The notes beneath the pieces are model-generated. The model was given only the letters and a program-made list of their open reading frames with translations, did no database searches and was not told the origin of the DNA. From the NCBI GenBank assembly GCA_964428015.1, contig CAYRWR010000010.1:22010-86009 (forward strand): a stretch of 64,000 bases of DNA. Direction: 5' to 3'. The position numbers were made by a program, and so were the translations under genes. Shown here piece after piece: positions 8,486 to 16,354 of the stretch; positions within the stretch are counted from its first letter, which is position 1, and each line of letters opens with the position of its first letter. The DNA comes from CAYRWR01 sp964428015 (GTDB taxonomy: Bacteria > Spirochaetota > Brevinematia > Brevinematales > CAYRWR01).

Positions 8486-8875
8486 TTATGATATTACATT
8501 AATCCTCTGTGCTATCATCCAGCCGGCATGGAAAGTCGAAACAACCAGTGCAGTCACCCCTGTGATGATATGCAGCCTTTTCTTTAATTTGGAATTCAAG
8601 TGAGTTAAGCCCAGAATGAGATTAAAAGCCAGGAGCACAAAAGGGATCAGACCCAAAACCAAGGGCAGATGCAGAATAAAATTATTCCAGTACAGGTGAA
8701 AAGCGCCATGAATCCCCGTGAGCACCAGGGCCAGAATGGCCAGGCCCAGATGAATTTTCACATTGAACCTTTCCCCTTGCTTATTTCTCAGGGCGCCTGT
8801 GGTCACTGCCGCAGTCAGCACCACATAAGCGACTATGGCAAAAGGTACATGATATTGATAAAAAAACACCGACAT
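8486..8875 (-). CDS. His-rich four-helix membrane protein, probable b-type cytochrome
   Basis: 129-residue integral membrane protein, first gene of the haem operon. Four hydrophobic helices carry repeated His residues: YQYHVPF, KIHLGLA, GIHGAFHLYW, LTHLN, LHIITG and STFHAGW. Paired helix histidines of this kind bind b haems in cytochrome b561-like and ferric-reductase-like proteins, so it may pass electrons from quinol to the P460-like cytochromes. ATG 8875 is chosen over ATG 8890 because GGGGAGG lies six bases upstream of it; the longer start would place the SD inside the gene. I cannot name the family with certainty. Confidence 0.65.
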   Translation of the reverse strand: MSVFFYQYHVPFAIVAYVVLTAAVTTGALRNKQGERFNVKIHLGLAILALVLTGIHGAFHLYWNNFILHLPLVLGLIPFVLLAFNLILGLTHLNSKLKKRLHIITGVTALVVSTFHAGWMIAQRINVIS

Positions 8876-9036
8876 GTCCGGCCTCCCCATTCATGCTAAG
8901 TATAGCCCCAGTATGGGAAATAAGTCAAATCTCTCGCTCCTGCTGCTGACTGTGTCCTGCTTTTGCCGCGTTCAATAAAGAAAAGTTTGCGCTCTATGGT
9001 AAAAAAAAAGAAATTCAAAGAGATACAGTCCACTCC

Positions 9037-9066
9037 AAAAAAAAATCCCCGGGTTTAACCGGGGAT
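9037..9066 (-). terminator. intrinsic terminator after the peroxiredoxin gene
   Basis: Stem ATCCCCGG / CCGGGGAT (9045-9052 with 9059-9066) and a six-base loop; on the minus strand it runs into nine T residues. It lies seven bases past the peroxiredoxin stop. Confidence 0.85.
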
Positions 9067-9072
9067 AGATAT

Positions 9073-9522
9073 TTACTTTATTGCTTTGAGGACTTCCTGA
9101 AAGTCAGGGTGTTCAGGTATGTCATACTGCTTGGCCCAGATCACTACCCCTTGCTCATCTATCAGTACATTTGCCCGCCCTGAGTGCCCATCCTCTTCAA
9201 TGAACAGACCGTAGGCCTTGGCTGTAGCCCCATGAGGCCAGAAATCAGACAACATGGTCAGGGGCAGGACACCCAGTTCCTTAGCCCAGGAGTGTTTGGA
9301 TTGATGAGTGTCGATACTCATGCCGATACCGATGGTATTCCTGGCTGCTAATTCGTCTTTGATTTTATGCAGATTCTGCATCTGGGTGGCACAAACGCCG
9401 GTATAGGCACGGGGATGCCAGCTGAGCAGGACTTTCTTGCCTCTGAAGCTGCTCAGTTTGACGTCTTCGCCATTATGGTTTTTTAGTGTGAAATCCGGAG
9501 CTTTTTCGCCTACTTTAATCAT
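9073..9522 (-). CDS. peroxiredoxin (AhpC/TSA, Bcp-like, 1-Cys)
   Basis: 149-residue thioredoxin-fold peroxidase that reduces H2O2 and organic peroxides in the cytoplasm. APDFTLKNHNGEDVKLSSF is the family N-terminus. The peroxidatic cysteine is Cys44 in AYTGVCATQM; the usual Pro-x-x-x-Thr-x-x-Cys motif is present as PRAYTGVC. No second Cys exists in the protein, so a resolving thiol must come from elsewhere (for example the glutaredoxin at 44921). AGGAG precedes the ATG, and a strong terminator follows. It is a single-gene unit divergent from the small gene at 9657. Confidence 0.93.
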   Translation of the reverse strand: MIKVGEKAPDFTLKNHNGEDVKLSSFRGKKVLLSWHPRAYTGVCATQMQNLHKIKDELAARNTIGIGMSIDTHQSKHSWAKELGVLPLTMLSDFWPHGATAKAYGLFIEEDGHSGRANVLIDEQGVVIWAKQYDIPEHPDFQEVLKAIK

Positions 9523-9610
9523 GGTGTTCTCCTTGGTTTTTATGTCATAAATCTAAGCAGAAGAATTATTTTTGACAAGTTTTTTGATGAAAATCTACTC
9601 GATTTCCCAG

Positions 9611-9639
9611 TTGATGTTTTCAGAAATTTTCGATATATT
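9611..9639 (+). promoter_or_regulatory. promoter of the small gene at 9657
   Basis: TTGATG, 17 bases, TATATT. The predicted start lies about 10 bases before the AGGGAGGAG ribosome site, giving a very short leader. Confidence 0.55.
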
Positions 9640-9656
9640 TTAAGGGAGGAGTACAT

Positions 9657-9869
9657 ATGGCACAACAACAGCCGGACCGGGATTATCTGATGCGAAATAT
9701 AAAAAACGCAGCCCGCTTCCTGGAGAAAATCATGAATGAGCGCAATGGTGATAAAGTAGAGTATAAAATCTCTCTGGAATCAGAACCTAATGATCAGGAA
9801 AAAGTGTCATCACCACCGGATCAGATACCCCGCCCCGGCAAACAGAGCTCCGATAAGTCCGGAAAGTAG
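9657..9869 (+). CDS. small hydrophilic protein, function unknown
   Basis: 70 residues, not recognised. The N-terminal half can form an amphipathic helix (YLMRNIKNAARFLEKIMNER) and the C-terminal 30 residues are Pro/Ser/Lys-rich and likely disordered. It is believable as a gene because it has its own promoter and a strong AAGGGAGGAG seven bases ahead of the ATG. Its last 60 bases overlap the 3' end of the convergent membrane-protein gene. No signal peptide or TM segment. Confidence 0.68.
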   Translation: MAQQQPDRDYLMRNIKNAARFLEKIMNERNGDKVEYKISLESEPNDQEKVSSPPDQIPRPGKQSSDKSGK

Positions 9870-10205
9870 CATGATGAGTTGGGCCTTGCGGCGGTCTTTC
9901 TTCCGGGCTTCCTTATCATGCACAGATTCTATTTTTCCCACTTCAGGACCCAGATTGAAAACAGATTTCATACCAAAGGCTGCGCAGAAATGAAACGCGG
10001 ACTGCAGAAATCCCGAAGCTCCCAGGCTGGCCGGTAAAAACAGAAACAGTCTCCAGATCTGTGGTGTGTGCGACAGGATAAATATCACTTCCAGTGCCAC
10101 AGTCATTACTACCCCTATCCAACCCGCCAGCCTGCGGGCACGTCTTTCAGCAGGGCCGATATTACACACTCCCGGGGTATAGCTGGTAGTCTCGATTTTG
10201 ATCAT
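9810..10205 (-). CDS. small membrane protein with VCNIGPAERRARR motif, function unknown
   Basis: 131 residues. A short N-terminal stretch TSYTPGVCNIGPAERRARR precedes a TM hairpin (about 28-45 and 50-68), a hydrophobic Cys-containing segment AFHFCAAFG, a charged linker and a last TM (about 108-128). The CNIGPAE motif next to an Arg cluster recurs, to my knowledge, in uncharacterised bacterial membrane proteins, but I cannot name the family. AAGGAG lies seven bases before the ATG. It overlaps the convergent small gene by 60 bases at the 3' ends. Confidence 0.7.
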   Translation of the reverse strand: MIKIETTSYTPGVCNIGPAERRARRLAGWIGVVMTVALEVIFILSHTPQIWRLFLFLPASLGASGFLQSAFHFCAAFGMKSVFNLGPEVGKIESVHDKEARKKDRRKAQLIMLLSGLIGALFAGAGYLIRW

Positions 10206-10385
10206 ACTTGCTCCTTGATCAGATTATGGTTATCTTAAGTTAGCAGAAGATTAACCTTTCGGCAAATAGACGTTACAAACTCTTAAAATAAAAAGCATCA
10301 GGAAATCCTGGTGGATAGGTTTTTAAGATAATAGGAATAATAGCATAATATCTAAGTAGAAATAAAAATTTAAAAGGAGAAGCTT

Positions 10386-10697
10386 ATGAGTATCAACCCG
10401 CAGGAAACGATTAAAAAAATGGATCCGGCTCTACTGGACAAGATGGGTGCAGACCGCGACTTTGCCATGGGTGAGGGCGCCCTTTCCTCCAAAGTCAAGA
10501 TCCTGATGGCTCTGGCTATCGACGCGGCATTGGGTGCAGAAAACGGGGTCAAGTCCCTGGCTATTATGGCCCAGAAGCAGGGAGCCACCCGTCAGGAAGT
10601 CATGGAAGCGGTGCGTGTAGCCGGTTATATCGGAGGAGTAGGCAGCATCTATACCGCTGCATATGGCCTGAATGACATCCTGGATCAGCTAAAGTAA
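10386..10697 (+). CDS. carboxymuconolactone decarboxylase (AhpD-like) family protein lacking the redox cysteines
   Basis: 103 residues, all-helical AhpD/CMD fold. GALSSKVKILMALAIDAALGAENGVKSLAIMAQKQGATRQEVMEAVRVAG follows the family pattern (residues about 31-80, quoted in overlapping pieces: ALSSKVKILMALAIDAALG, then ATRQEVMEAVRVAG). Active members carry Cys-x-x-Cys-x-x-x-His in the second helix. Here that position reads AENGVKSLA and the whole protein has no Cys and no His, so it cannot be a thiol peroxidase of the AhpD type. A strong AAAAGGAGAAGCTT precedes the ATG. It is a stand-alone gene ending at a shared terminator hairpin. Confidence 0.85.
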   Translation: MSINPQETIKKMDPALLDKMGADRDFAMGEGALSSKVKILMALAIDAALGAENGVKSLAIMAQKQGATRQEVMEAVRVAGYIGGVGSIYTAAYGLNDILDQLK

Positions 10698-10711
10698 CTT
10701 TGTATTCACAC

Positions 10712-10751
10712 AAAAAATCAGGGGCCCCGTTAATGAAAACGTGACCCCTGA
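10712..10751 (-). terminator. intrinsic terminator after bioB
   Basis: Stem TCAGGGG / CCCCTGA (10718-10724 with 10745-10751); read on the minus strand it is followed by six T residues. The same hairpin, without a T tract, lies after the CMD gene on the plus strand. Confidence 0.75.
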
Positions 10752-10776
10752 AGGTGTGGATAAAATCTCTATGGTA

Positions 10777-11853
10777 TCAGGAATGGCAGCCGCAGGATCC
10801 CCCGCAGGAACATCCGTCCCCGCTGCCTATCAGTTCCACTTCATCAGCTAGTCTCTGTTGCAACATATCCATAGGCATACCTTCTACTTCAAAGCCATAA
10901 TCACGGATCATACGCAGATCTTCGGCAATAGCCTGGCCTTTGGTGGTAAGATAATCCCCGATAAACAGGGAATTTGCCAGGTACAGGGCCAGGGGCTGAA
11001 GTGATCGTAAATGCAGCTCCCTGCCCGCGGCTACCCGTATCTCTGCAGTAGGTGACATGAGCCGGAACAGGGCCAGTATCTTGAGACAGCTCTGCGGAGT
11101 GAGCATTTCTACTTCCGCCAGAGGGGTACCCTCTATCGGGATCAGAAAATTCACCGGTATGGAATAGGCACCCAGCTCTCTCAGTTTCTGAGCTACTTCG
11201 ATAATATCTTCTTCTGTCTCTCCCATACCAAAAATTGCTCCGCTGCAGGTCAGGAGACCGCTCTTCTGTGCCCTCTGAACTGTGTCTACCCTGTCCTGGT
11301 AGGTATGTGTGGAACAGATTTCACCGTAATGCTCCTCACTGGTATTGAGATTATGGTTGTAGGTGGTGACACCTGCCATTTTGAGCTGTTCCGCCTGCCC
11401 GGGCTGTAATAATCCCAGACTGGCACATATTTCCAGTTGAGGATAGAGGGCTTTAACCTGACGGATAGAGCGGGTCAAAACATCCAGGTCCCTCTGGGTT
11501 GGCCCTCTCATAGAAGCCACCAGGCAGAGTTTGGCAGCGCCGTTTTCGGCGGCTTTTTGAGCAGCAGGCAGGATATCCTGAGCCTGCAGCATACGGTAGG
11601 TCTCGACCGGAGCGTGGGAGTCACGGGATTGGGAACAATAACCGCAATCCTCACCGCACATCCCGCTTTGAATATTCATGAGGTAGTGCAGCTTCACTTT
11701 ATGCTGAAAATAGTGGATGCGAACCTGAGCTACGCCCTGAACCAGACTCAACACATCACTATCCGGCCAGTCCAATACAGCCTGAGCTTCCTCCCGGGTC
11801 AGCCCCTGATTGTCCAGCCCTTTTTTCACCAGGGTATTGAGGTCTATAGACAT
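10777..11853 (-). CDS. bioB: biotin synthase
   Basis: Radical-SAM enzyme inserting sulfur into dethiobiotin, the last step of biotin synthesis. 358 residues. The SAM cluster motif is MCGEDCGYCSQS (CxxxCxxC). YNHNLNTSEEHYGEIC, GAIFGMGETEEDI and AAGRELHLRSLQP (with the Arg ligand of the auxiliary 2Fe-2S cluster) follow. The C-terminus ends in a Cys/Gly-rich tail, GDGCSCGGSCGCHS, of unknown purpose. TAGGAG precedes the ATG. No other biotin genes lie in the window, so it is a detached bioB under its own promoter. Confidence 0.97.
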   Translation of the reverse strand: MSIDLNTLVKKGLDNQGLTREEAQAVLDWPDSDVLSLVQGVAQVRIHYFQHKVKLHYLMNIQSGMCGEDCGYCSQSRDSHAPVETYRMLQAQDILPAAQKAAENGAAKLCLVASMRGPTQRDLDVLTRSIRQVKALYPQLEICASLGLLQPGQAEQLKMAGVTTYNHNLNTSEEHYGEICSTHTYQDRVDTVQRAQKSGLLTCSGAIFGMGETEEDIIEVAQKLRELGAYSIPVNFLIPIEGTPLAEVEMLTPQSCLKILALFRLMSPTAEIRVAAGRELHLRSLQPLALYLANSLFIGDYLTTKGQAIAEDLRMIRDYGFEVEGMPMDMLQQRLADEVELIGSGDGCSCGGSCGCHS

Positions 11854-11910
11854 GATCCCTACTCCTAATTTTTGATTTTAAAAAACGCAGAAAAGCAGGT
11901 GAGATGTTAT

Positions 11911-11946
11911 TACTATTATATTAGTAGGATTCATTTTTCCTGTCAA
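11911..11946 (-). promoter_or_regulatory. bioB promoter with overlapping inverted repeat
   Basis: On the minus strand a perfect TTGACA (complement of 11941-11946) is followed after 17 bases by TAATAT, with TATAAT three bases further on. The -10 region lies inside the perfect palindrome TACTATTATATTAGTA (11911-11926), a plausible operator. It does not look like the known BirA, BioR or BioQ sites I can recall. Confidence 0.6.
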
Positions 11947-12191
11947 AATTTTACACAGTACCTGGAAATAATCTATGCAAAAAGCATTCGCTCAGAAAAA
12001 AAGTCTGCCTAACAAGAGTGCGGAAATCACAAACTTTTGGTCAGTCTCCAGCTTCCCTTTTTGTAATATATTGCCAGTTAATCAAATAGCAAACAGAAAT
12101 TCATCCGGTATTATTTGGCATACTATTTGCTCAGCATAGCAGTAATAAAAAACAAAATGTCTAAAATAAAAAAGGTTATGGGAGAGTCAGT
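11947..12191. other. intergenic spacer between bioB and the lysozyme gene
   Basis: The bioB-to-lysozyme gap (11854-12191, 338 bases) holds the bioB promoter; the remaining part is AT-rich. It must contain the promoter of the plus-strand lysozyme gene but I see no convincing -35/-10 pair, repeat or RNA. Confidence 0.5.
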
Positions 12192-13544
12192 ATGAAGAAA
12201 TGGATGTCTGTGTGGTTAGGTTTGGTTTTATGGGTTGTCACGTCCTGTGCCCTGCATGATCCGGACCCGGTGAATGAACCGGAAACTGCGGAACAGAGTG
12301 ACCAGGGTATGGCCATGGGACAGGGATTGGGACAGGACAGCCAGTTTGAGATAGGAATGTTGGACGCCCAGGGTGTCTCTCTGAGTACACCCTCGGTCAA
12401 GGGTATAGATGTCAGTTATTATCAGGGTACTATAAACTGGACCAGCGTAAAAAACGCGGGCTATAGCTTTGCATTCGCCCGGGTCAGCGACGGTACCGGG
12501 ACTATTGATTCAAAATTTGCCGCCAACTGGAGCGGTATCAAGTCCGCGGGTATGGTGCGTGGAGTTTATCAATTCTTCCGTCCCAACCAGGATGCCGCCG
12601 CTCAGGCAAATCTGCTCCTTTCTAAAATCGGTACCCTGGGTGCGGGGGATCTGCCCCCGGTCATTGATGTAGAAGTGACCGGCGGAGTTTCCGGCTCTAC
12701 CGTGGTATCCCAGGTCAAGATCTGGCTGGATATCGTCCGCAAGGCAACCGGCAAGACCCCCATTGTCTATACCGCTAAGTATTTCTGGGACGCATTGCCC
12801 AACACTTCTTCCCTGGGTCCTGTCACACTATGGGTGGCAAACTGGGGCGTGAGTAGTCCGGCTCTGCCCAATCTGTGGAGTACCTGGACCTTTTGGCAGT
12901 ATTCCGCCACCGGCTCAGTCCCCGGCATCAGCGGTGATGTAGACATGGATTATTTTAACGGGGACATTACAGCTCTTAAGACCTTAGCCGGTCAGAGCAC
13001 ACCTCCTCCGGTCTATACTACCGATTTTCAGAAGCCCTTTACCCGGATTCTACAGTATAAGTCTCCTAATATGACAGGGTCTGATGTGAAGCTGATGCAG
13101 CTGATGTACAATGACTGGGCCCAGTCTGTAGGACTGAGTGCCATTACAGCCGACGGCATCTTCGGAAATGGTACAAAAAACGCGGTGATTACCTTCCAGT
13201 CGCGTAATGCTATCAGTGCTACCGGGGTAGCCGATGCCAAAGTACTCAACAAAATGATCCAGCTGTTTACAGCCCGGAACACATACTATGCTCCCTATAC
13301 CAGGACCCTGAAAGTCACTTCGCCCTTGACCTACGGTTCCGATGTGACTTATCTGCAGAATGCATATAATTACTGGGCCGGATTAAATGGCAAAGCCAAA
13401 ATCACAGCTGACGGTTATTACGGAAATGGCACTAAGACTGCCGTTACCACTTTCCAGAATACCGAGACCGTACTGCTGGGAGCACCGGACGGTATCGCGG
13501 GTATCCATACCCAGCGCCTGCTGTTTATTCGCAGCTATCACTAA
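12192..13544 (+). CDS. GH25 lysozyme lipoprotein with two peptidoglycan-binding-like repeats
   Basis: 450 residues. Signal peptide with lipobox VTSC (Cys19), an acidic linker to about residue 65, then a GH25 muramidase domain (about 70-265): KGIDVSYYQGTINW carries the first catalytic Asp, PPVIDVEVTGG the Asp-x-Glu pair, and FWQYSATGSVPGI and VDMDYFNG close the barrel. Two copies of a peptidoglycan-binding-like module follow (about 285-355 and 370-445), each with ADGxxGNGTKxAVxTFQ. It would cut or remodel peptidoglycan from the membrane surface. Phage-type lysozymes of this fold are common, but no phage genes are nearby. GGGAGAG lies before the ATG and a terminator follows. Confidence 0.93.
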   Translation: MKKWMSVWLGLVLWVVTSCALHDPDPVNEPETAEQSDQGMAMGQGLGQDSQFEIGMLDAQGVSLSTPSVKGIDVSYYQGTINWTSVKNAGYSFAFARVSDGTGTIDSKFAANWSGIKSAGMVRGVYQFFRPNQDAAAQANLLLSKIGTLGAGDLPPVIDVEVTGGVSGSTVVSQVKIWLDIVRKATGKTPIVYTAKYFWDALPNTSSLGPVTLWVANWGVSSPALPNLWSTWTFWQYSATGSVPGISGDVDMDYFNGDITALKTLAGQSTPPPVYTTDFQKPFTRILQYKSPNMTGSDVKLMQLMYNDWAQSVGLSAITADGIFGNGTKNAVITFQSRNAISATGVADAKVLNKMIQLFTARNTYYAPYTRTLKVTSPLTYGSDVTYLQNAYNYWAGLNGKAKITADGYYGNGTKTAVTTFQNTETVLLGAPDGIAGIHTQRLLFIRSYH

Positions 13545-13561
13545 GAGTTGAAATTTTGATA

Positions 13562-13589
13562 AAGCCTCCCCACCCGGGAGGCTTTTTTT
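13562..13589. terminator. bidirectional intrinsic terminator between lysozyme and flavin reductase genes
   Basis: Stem AAGCCTCCC / GGGAGGCTT with a short loop, followed by a run of T on the plus strand and preceded by a short A run. It serves the two convergent genes. Confidence 0.85.
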
Positions 13590-14253
13590 AAAAATAGACT
13601 TCAGTGAAAATATTCTGACGAGACAGTCCCTGCTCCGACAGTATGTCATATGCTTCATATATCATATCGCAGTTGCCGCACAGATACGCCAATCCGGCAG
13701 GGTCTACCGGGTGATTGCGGAGATAATCGGTGACCCTGCCCTGGAAATCACCGCCTGGTTCACCAGACACACAGCGTACCCTCTTCCCGGATTGATAAGC
13801 TTCTCCCTCGTAATGGTCCTGTTTTTTTCTGATACCGTGCAGCAGGGTGTAGTCCAGCCCTGGGTAAGATCTGACAAAGCAATGAAAGGGGCTGATCCCG
13901 GTGCCGGTAGCGACAAAAACCAGAGGTTGCCGATATTTGGATTCATCCAGTATAAATCGGCCGAAGGGACCTTCAACCATTATCTCATCTCCGGGTTTTA
14001 ACTCCCCTAAGCGTCCCGATACATACCCTGTTTCTATTTTTTTGACCAGGATCTCCAGGAAATCATCCTGTACAGAGGAATACAGGGAATATTCCCGCAT
14101 ATGGATATCACCGGCAGGGCCGGCACTGATATGCTGACCGGGCTTAAACTGTAACCCCTCCCGGGTAAAACGGATCACAAACGTGGAATCCGTGAGTGAC
14201 CTTATTTCCAGTACTCTGTGAATATTTCGTCCGGACCGTATTAAATTGATCAT
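13588..14253 (-). CDS. FAD/NAD(P)-binding oxidoreductase of the ferredoxin-NADP reductase type
   Basis: 221 residues. N-terminal FAD beta-barrel with MREYSLYSS (the RxYS FAD motif), then a nucleotide-binding half with VATGTGISPFHCF (Gly-rich pyrophosphate loop), a YLCGNCDMI motif (usually CGxxxM) and a C-terminal FTEVYF aromatic end that stacks on the flavin. It would transfer electrons between NAD(P)H and a carrier such as ferredoxin or flavodoxin. An upstream in-frame ATG at 14313 is possible, but a TATAAT on the minus strand at about 14269-14274 lies between the two, favouring ATG 14253. Divergent from lipA. Confidence 0.88.
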   Translation of the reverse strand: MINLIRSGRNIHRVLEIRSLTDSTFVIRFTREGLQFKPGQHISAGPAGDIHMREYSLYSSVQDDFLEILVKKIETGYVSGRLGELKPGDEIMVEGPFGRFILDESKYRQPLVFVATGTGISPFHCFVRSYPGLDYTLLHGIRKKQDHYEGEAYQSGKRVRCVSGEPGGDFQGRVTDYLRNHPVDPAGLAYLCGNCDMIYEAYDILSEQGLSRQNIFTEVYF

Positions 14254-14400
14254 AGTAGCCAACCAGCCTAAATTATATTGATAAAGAATAAGCCGAATTC
14301 TGTAAATTTTCAAGAATCCGGCTATATCATATCTTGACAGTAGGATATTGTTTTATTAAGCTATAATTTCCTGATTCTAAAAAACAATTCAGGAGGAGCA

Positions 14401-15330
14401 ATGTCTATAGAGAAAACCCCGGCAGTCAACCGTAAACCGGAGTGGCTGAAAATACAGCTGAATACTACTCCCAAATACCGGGAGCTGAAGCAGCTGATTA
14501 ATTCAGAACGGCTGAATACCGTCTGTGAAGAAGCACGCTGCCCCAATATCCACGAATGCTGGGGACAGCACCGTGTGGCTACTTTTATGATCCTGGGCGA
14601 TACCTGCACCCGACGCTGCCGTTTTTGTGCCGTCAAGACCGGGATGCCCGGGGCGGTAGACTGGGGCGAGCCGGTCCGGGTAGCCTCATCAGTGGCCTCT
14701 CTGCACCTGCGTCATGTAGTCATCACTATGGTCAACCGGGATGATCTCAAGGACGGAGGCGCCTCTGTCCTGGCCCGTACTGTGGAATCTATCCACCGGC
14801 TGGCCCCGGAATGTACTATAGAGGTCCTTACTTCCGATTTTATGGCTGATTCGGAGAGCATCCGCCTGGTCCTGGACAGCCGGCCTGACATCATGAGTCA
14901 CAATCTGGAGACAGTGCGGCGCCTCACCCCCGCGGTACGCTCCCGCTCTGATTATGACCGCAGTCTGCGTACTCTGCGCCTGTCCCATGCCATGGCTCCC
15001 CAAATAGTGACCAAATCCTCTCTGATGCTGGGCCTGGGTGAACAGGAGCACGAGGTCCTGGAGGCTATGGACGATCTGCTGGCCAATGGGGTGACTATGC
15101 TCAATCTGGGCCAGTATCTCCAGCCCAGCCGCACCCATCTCCCCGTTCAGCGTTTTTGGACCCCTCAGGAATTTACCGCCCTCAAATCCGCCGCTCTGGA
15201 CAAGGGCTTTGAAGCGGTGGAAGCCGGGCCCCTGGTTCGGTCCAGCTACCATGCCGGCGAGCAGTTTCAGAGCCTGGTGTCGGGCCAGGTGAAGATGGAA
15301 AAGGAAAGTCCCGCTGAAGCCCGCAGCTGA
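14401..15330 (+). CDS. lipA: lipoyl synthase
   Basis: Radical-SAM enzyme inserting two sulfurs into protein-bound octanoyl groups. 309 residues. The auxiliary cluster motif is CEEARCPNIHECW (CxxxxCxxxxxC) and the SAM cluster motif is CTRRCRFC. MVNRDDLKDGGA, EVLTSDFMAD, MSHNLETV and GLGEQEHEV follow in the family order, and GPLVRSSYHAGEQ closes the protein with the conserved Ser ligand (RSSY). AGGAGG sits seven bases before the ATG. No lipB or lipoate-bearing complex is in the window, so its client (glycine cleavage or 2-oxoacid dehydrogenase) lies elsewhere. Confidence 0.97.
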   Translation: MSIEKTPAVNRKPEWLKIQLNTTPKYRELKQLINSERLNTVCEEARCPNIHECWGQHRVATFMILGDTCTRRCRFCAVKTGMPGAVDWGEPVRVASSVASLHLRHVVITMVNRDDLKDGGASVLARTVESIHRLAPECTIEVLTSDFMADSESIRLVLDSRPDIMSHNLETVRRLTPAVRSRSDYDRSLRTLRLSHAMAPQIVTKSSLMLGLGEQEHEVLEAMDDLLANGVTMLNLGQYLQPSRTHLPVQRFWTPQEFTALKSAALDKGFEAVEAGPLVRSSYHAGEQFQSLVSGQVKMEKESPAEARS

Positions 15331-15439
15331 GTCAAAATCAGACCCGTCAATATATTCCCAGTCCCGGCAATACTCCCCCGCGTCCCTGGCAGGAGGCGGC
15401 TGCGCGCCGCGTCTCTTTATGTCACATGCTCCCGGGGTG

Positions 15440-15546
15440 GCGGTTGTCCCTTCTCAGTGGCAGCTCTGAAACCAGCACCTCTGAAAACTTTGAATCACAG
15501 GCCTGATACCGACAGTGTGGGGGTGCCGTTATCCTAACGCTCCGCG
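15440..15546 (+). repeat. dispersed intergenic repeat, copy 1
   Basis: A GC-rich noncoding stretch after lipA that matches, in inverted orientation, 37363-37470. Shared blocks are GCGGTT-TCCCTTCTCA, AGCTCTGAAA, GAT-CCGAC, GGTGCCGTT-TC-TAAC and CTCCG, in the same order and spacing over about 107 bases. No ORF or terminator explains it. Confidence 0.65.
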
Positions 15547-15562
15547 TTTATTGCTCTGTTGT

Positions 15563-16228
15563 CTATTTCAGCCAGGGTTCCAGTATCTTATTCCACAGAG
15601 CATAACCCTGCTCATTGAGGTGCAGGCCGTCTTTTTTAAAGAGCTCTGCCCTGGGAGTACTATCCAGATCCAGGATGATGGTAGCGGTATCCACATAGTC
15701 CTGCAAGGGGTCCTTTTCAGTGAATTTTTTGATGGCCTGATTGAGTTTATCCATCTCCGGCCATTTAGACCAGCGGGCTACGCTGGGTTTGATGGGCAAA
15801 TAGATAATCCTGCAGCGGGGCAGCTTTTTCCTGACCAGCGCGGTGAATTCCACGTAGTCCTTGAGTACCTGTTTCATATCCTTGCCGGCGTCTATATCAT
15901 TATCCCCGCAGTAAAACACGATCAGGCGGGGTTTGAGATGTACCGCCAGCTCTTCAAAGTAAAAATTCACATCGGAAATATGCGCCCCGCCAAAGCCCCG
16001 GTTCTGCAGAGTGATGCCGGGAAAGGCCTCCCCTGTCTCCCACATACGGATACTGGAAGACCCCAGGAACAGTACCGCGTTTGTGGCATAGCTGTTCTTT
16101 TTATCCCATTGGATCATGTTATTCACTTCAAAGCTGAACCGGTCGGGCCGGGGATCTTCTACCTCAGCATACAGCCTCACCCCCAGACTCATCACTAGAA
16201 AAGTCAGAACAAATAATCTCTTTTTCAT
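15563..16228 (-). CDS. exported SGNH/GDSL-type hydrolase
   Basis: 221-residue secreted esterase/acylhydrolase with signal peptide ending in LYA. SGNH blocks: FLGSSSIRMW (nucleophile Ser), NRGFGGAHI (Gly), FYCGDNDID (Asn) and DGLHLN (catalytic Asp and His). A longer ORF begins upstream at 16342, but AAGGACTGATT precedes ATG 16228 and only this start exposes the signal peptide. Substrate unknown; envelope sugar or lipid deacetylation is plausible. Downstream lies repeat-bearing noncoding DNA. Confidence 0.88.
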   Translation of the reverse strand: MKKRLFVLTFLVMSLGVRLYAEVEDPRPDRFSFEVNNMIQWDKKNSYATNAVLFLGSSSIRMWETGEAFPGITLQNRGFGGAHISDVNFYFEELAVHLKPRLIVFYCGDNDIDAGKDMKQVLKDYVEFTALVRKKLPRCRIIYLPIKPSVARWSKWPEMDKLNQAIKKFTEKDPLQDYVDTATIILDLDSTPRAELFKKDGLHLNEQGYALWNKILEPWLK

Positions 16229-16306
16229 AATCAGTCCTTTTTTCTTTATTATACTCTTTTTTATCTGTTCTTTCCTGTTTCCGTTATTTACTGTTTTTCT
16301 AGCAAT

Positions 16307-16334
16307 AAAAAAGACCCCCGGTAACCGGGGGTCT
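16307..16334 (-). terminator. intrinsic terminator after the outer-membrane protein gene
   Basis: Stem AGACCCCCGGT / ACCGGGGGTCT (16312-16334); on the minus strand it runs into six T residues. It separates the 16355-17869 gene from the SGNH hydrolase. Confidence 0.85.
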
Positions 16335-16354
16335 GAAGTCAAATATTTTTATTA

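Noticed and set aside
14328..14380. lipA promoter TTGACA ... TATAAT
   Set aside because: Both boxes exist upstream of lipA but are 22 bases apart, too far for a normal promoter, so I left it out.
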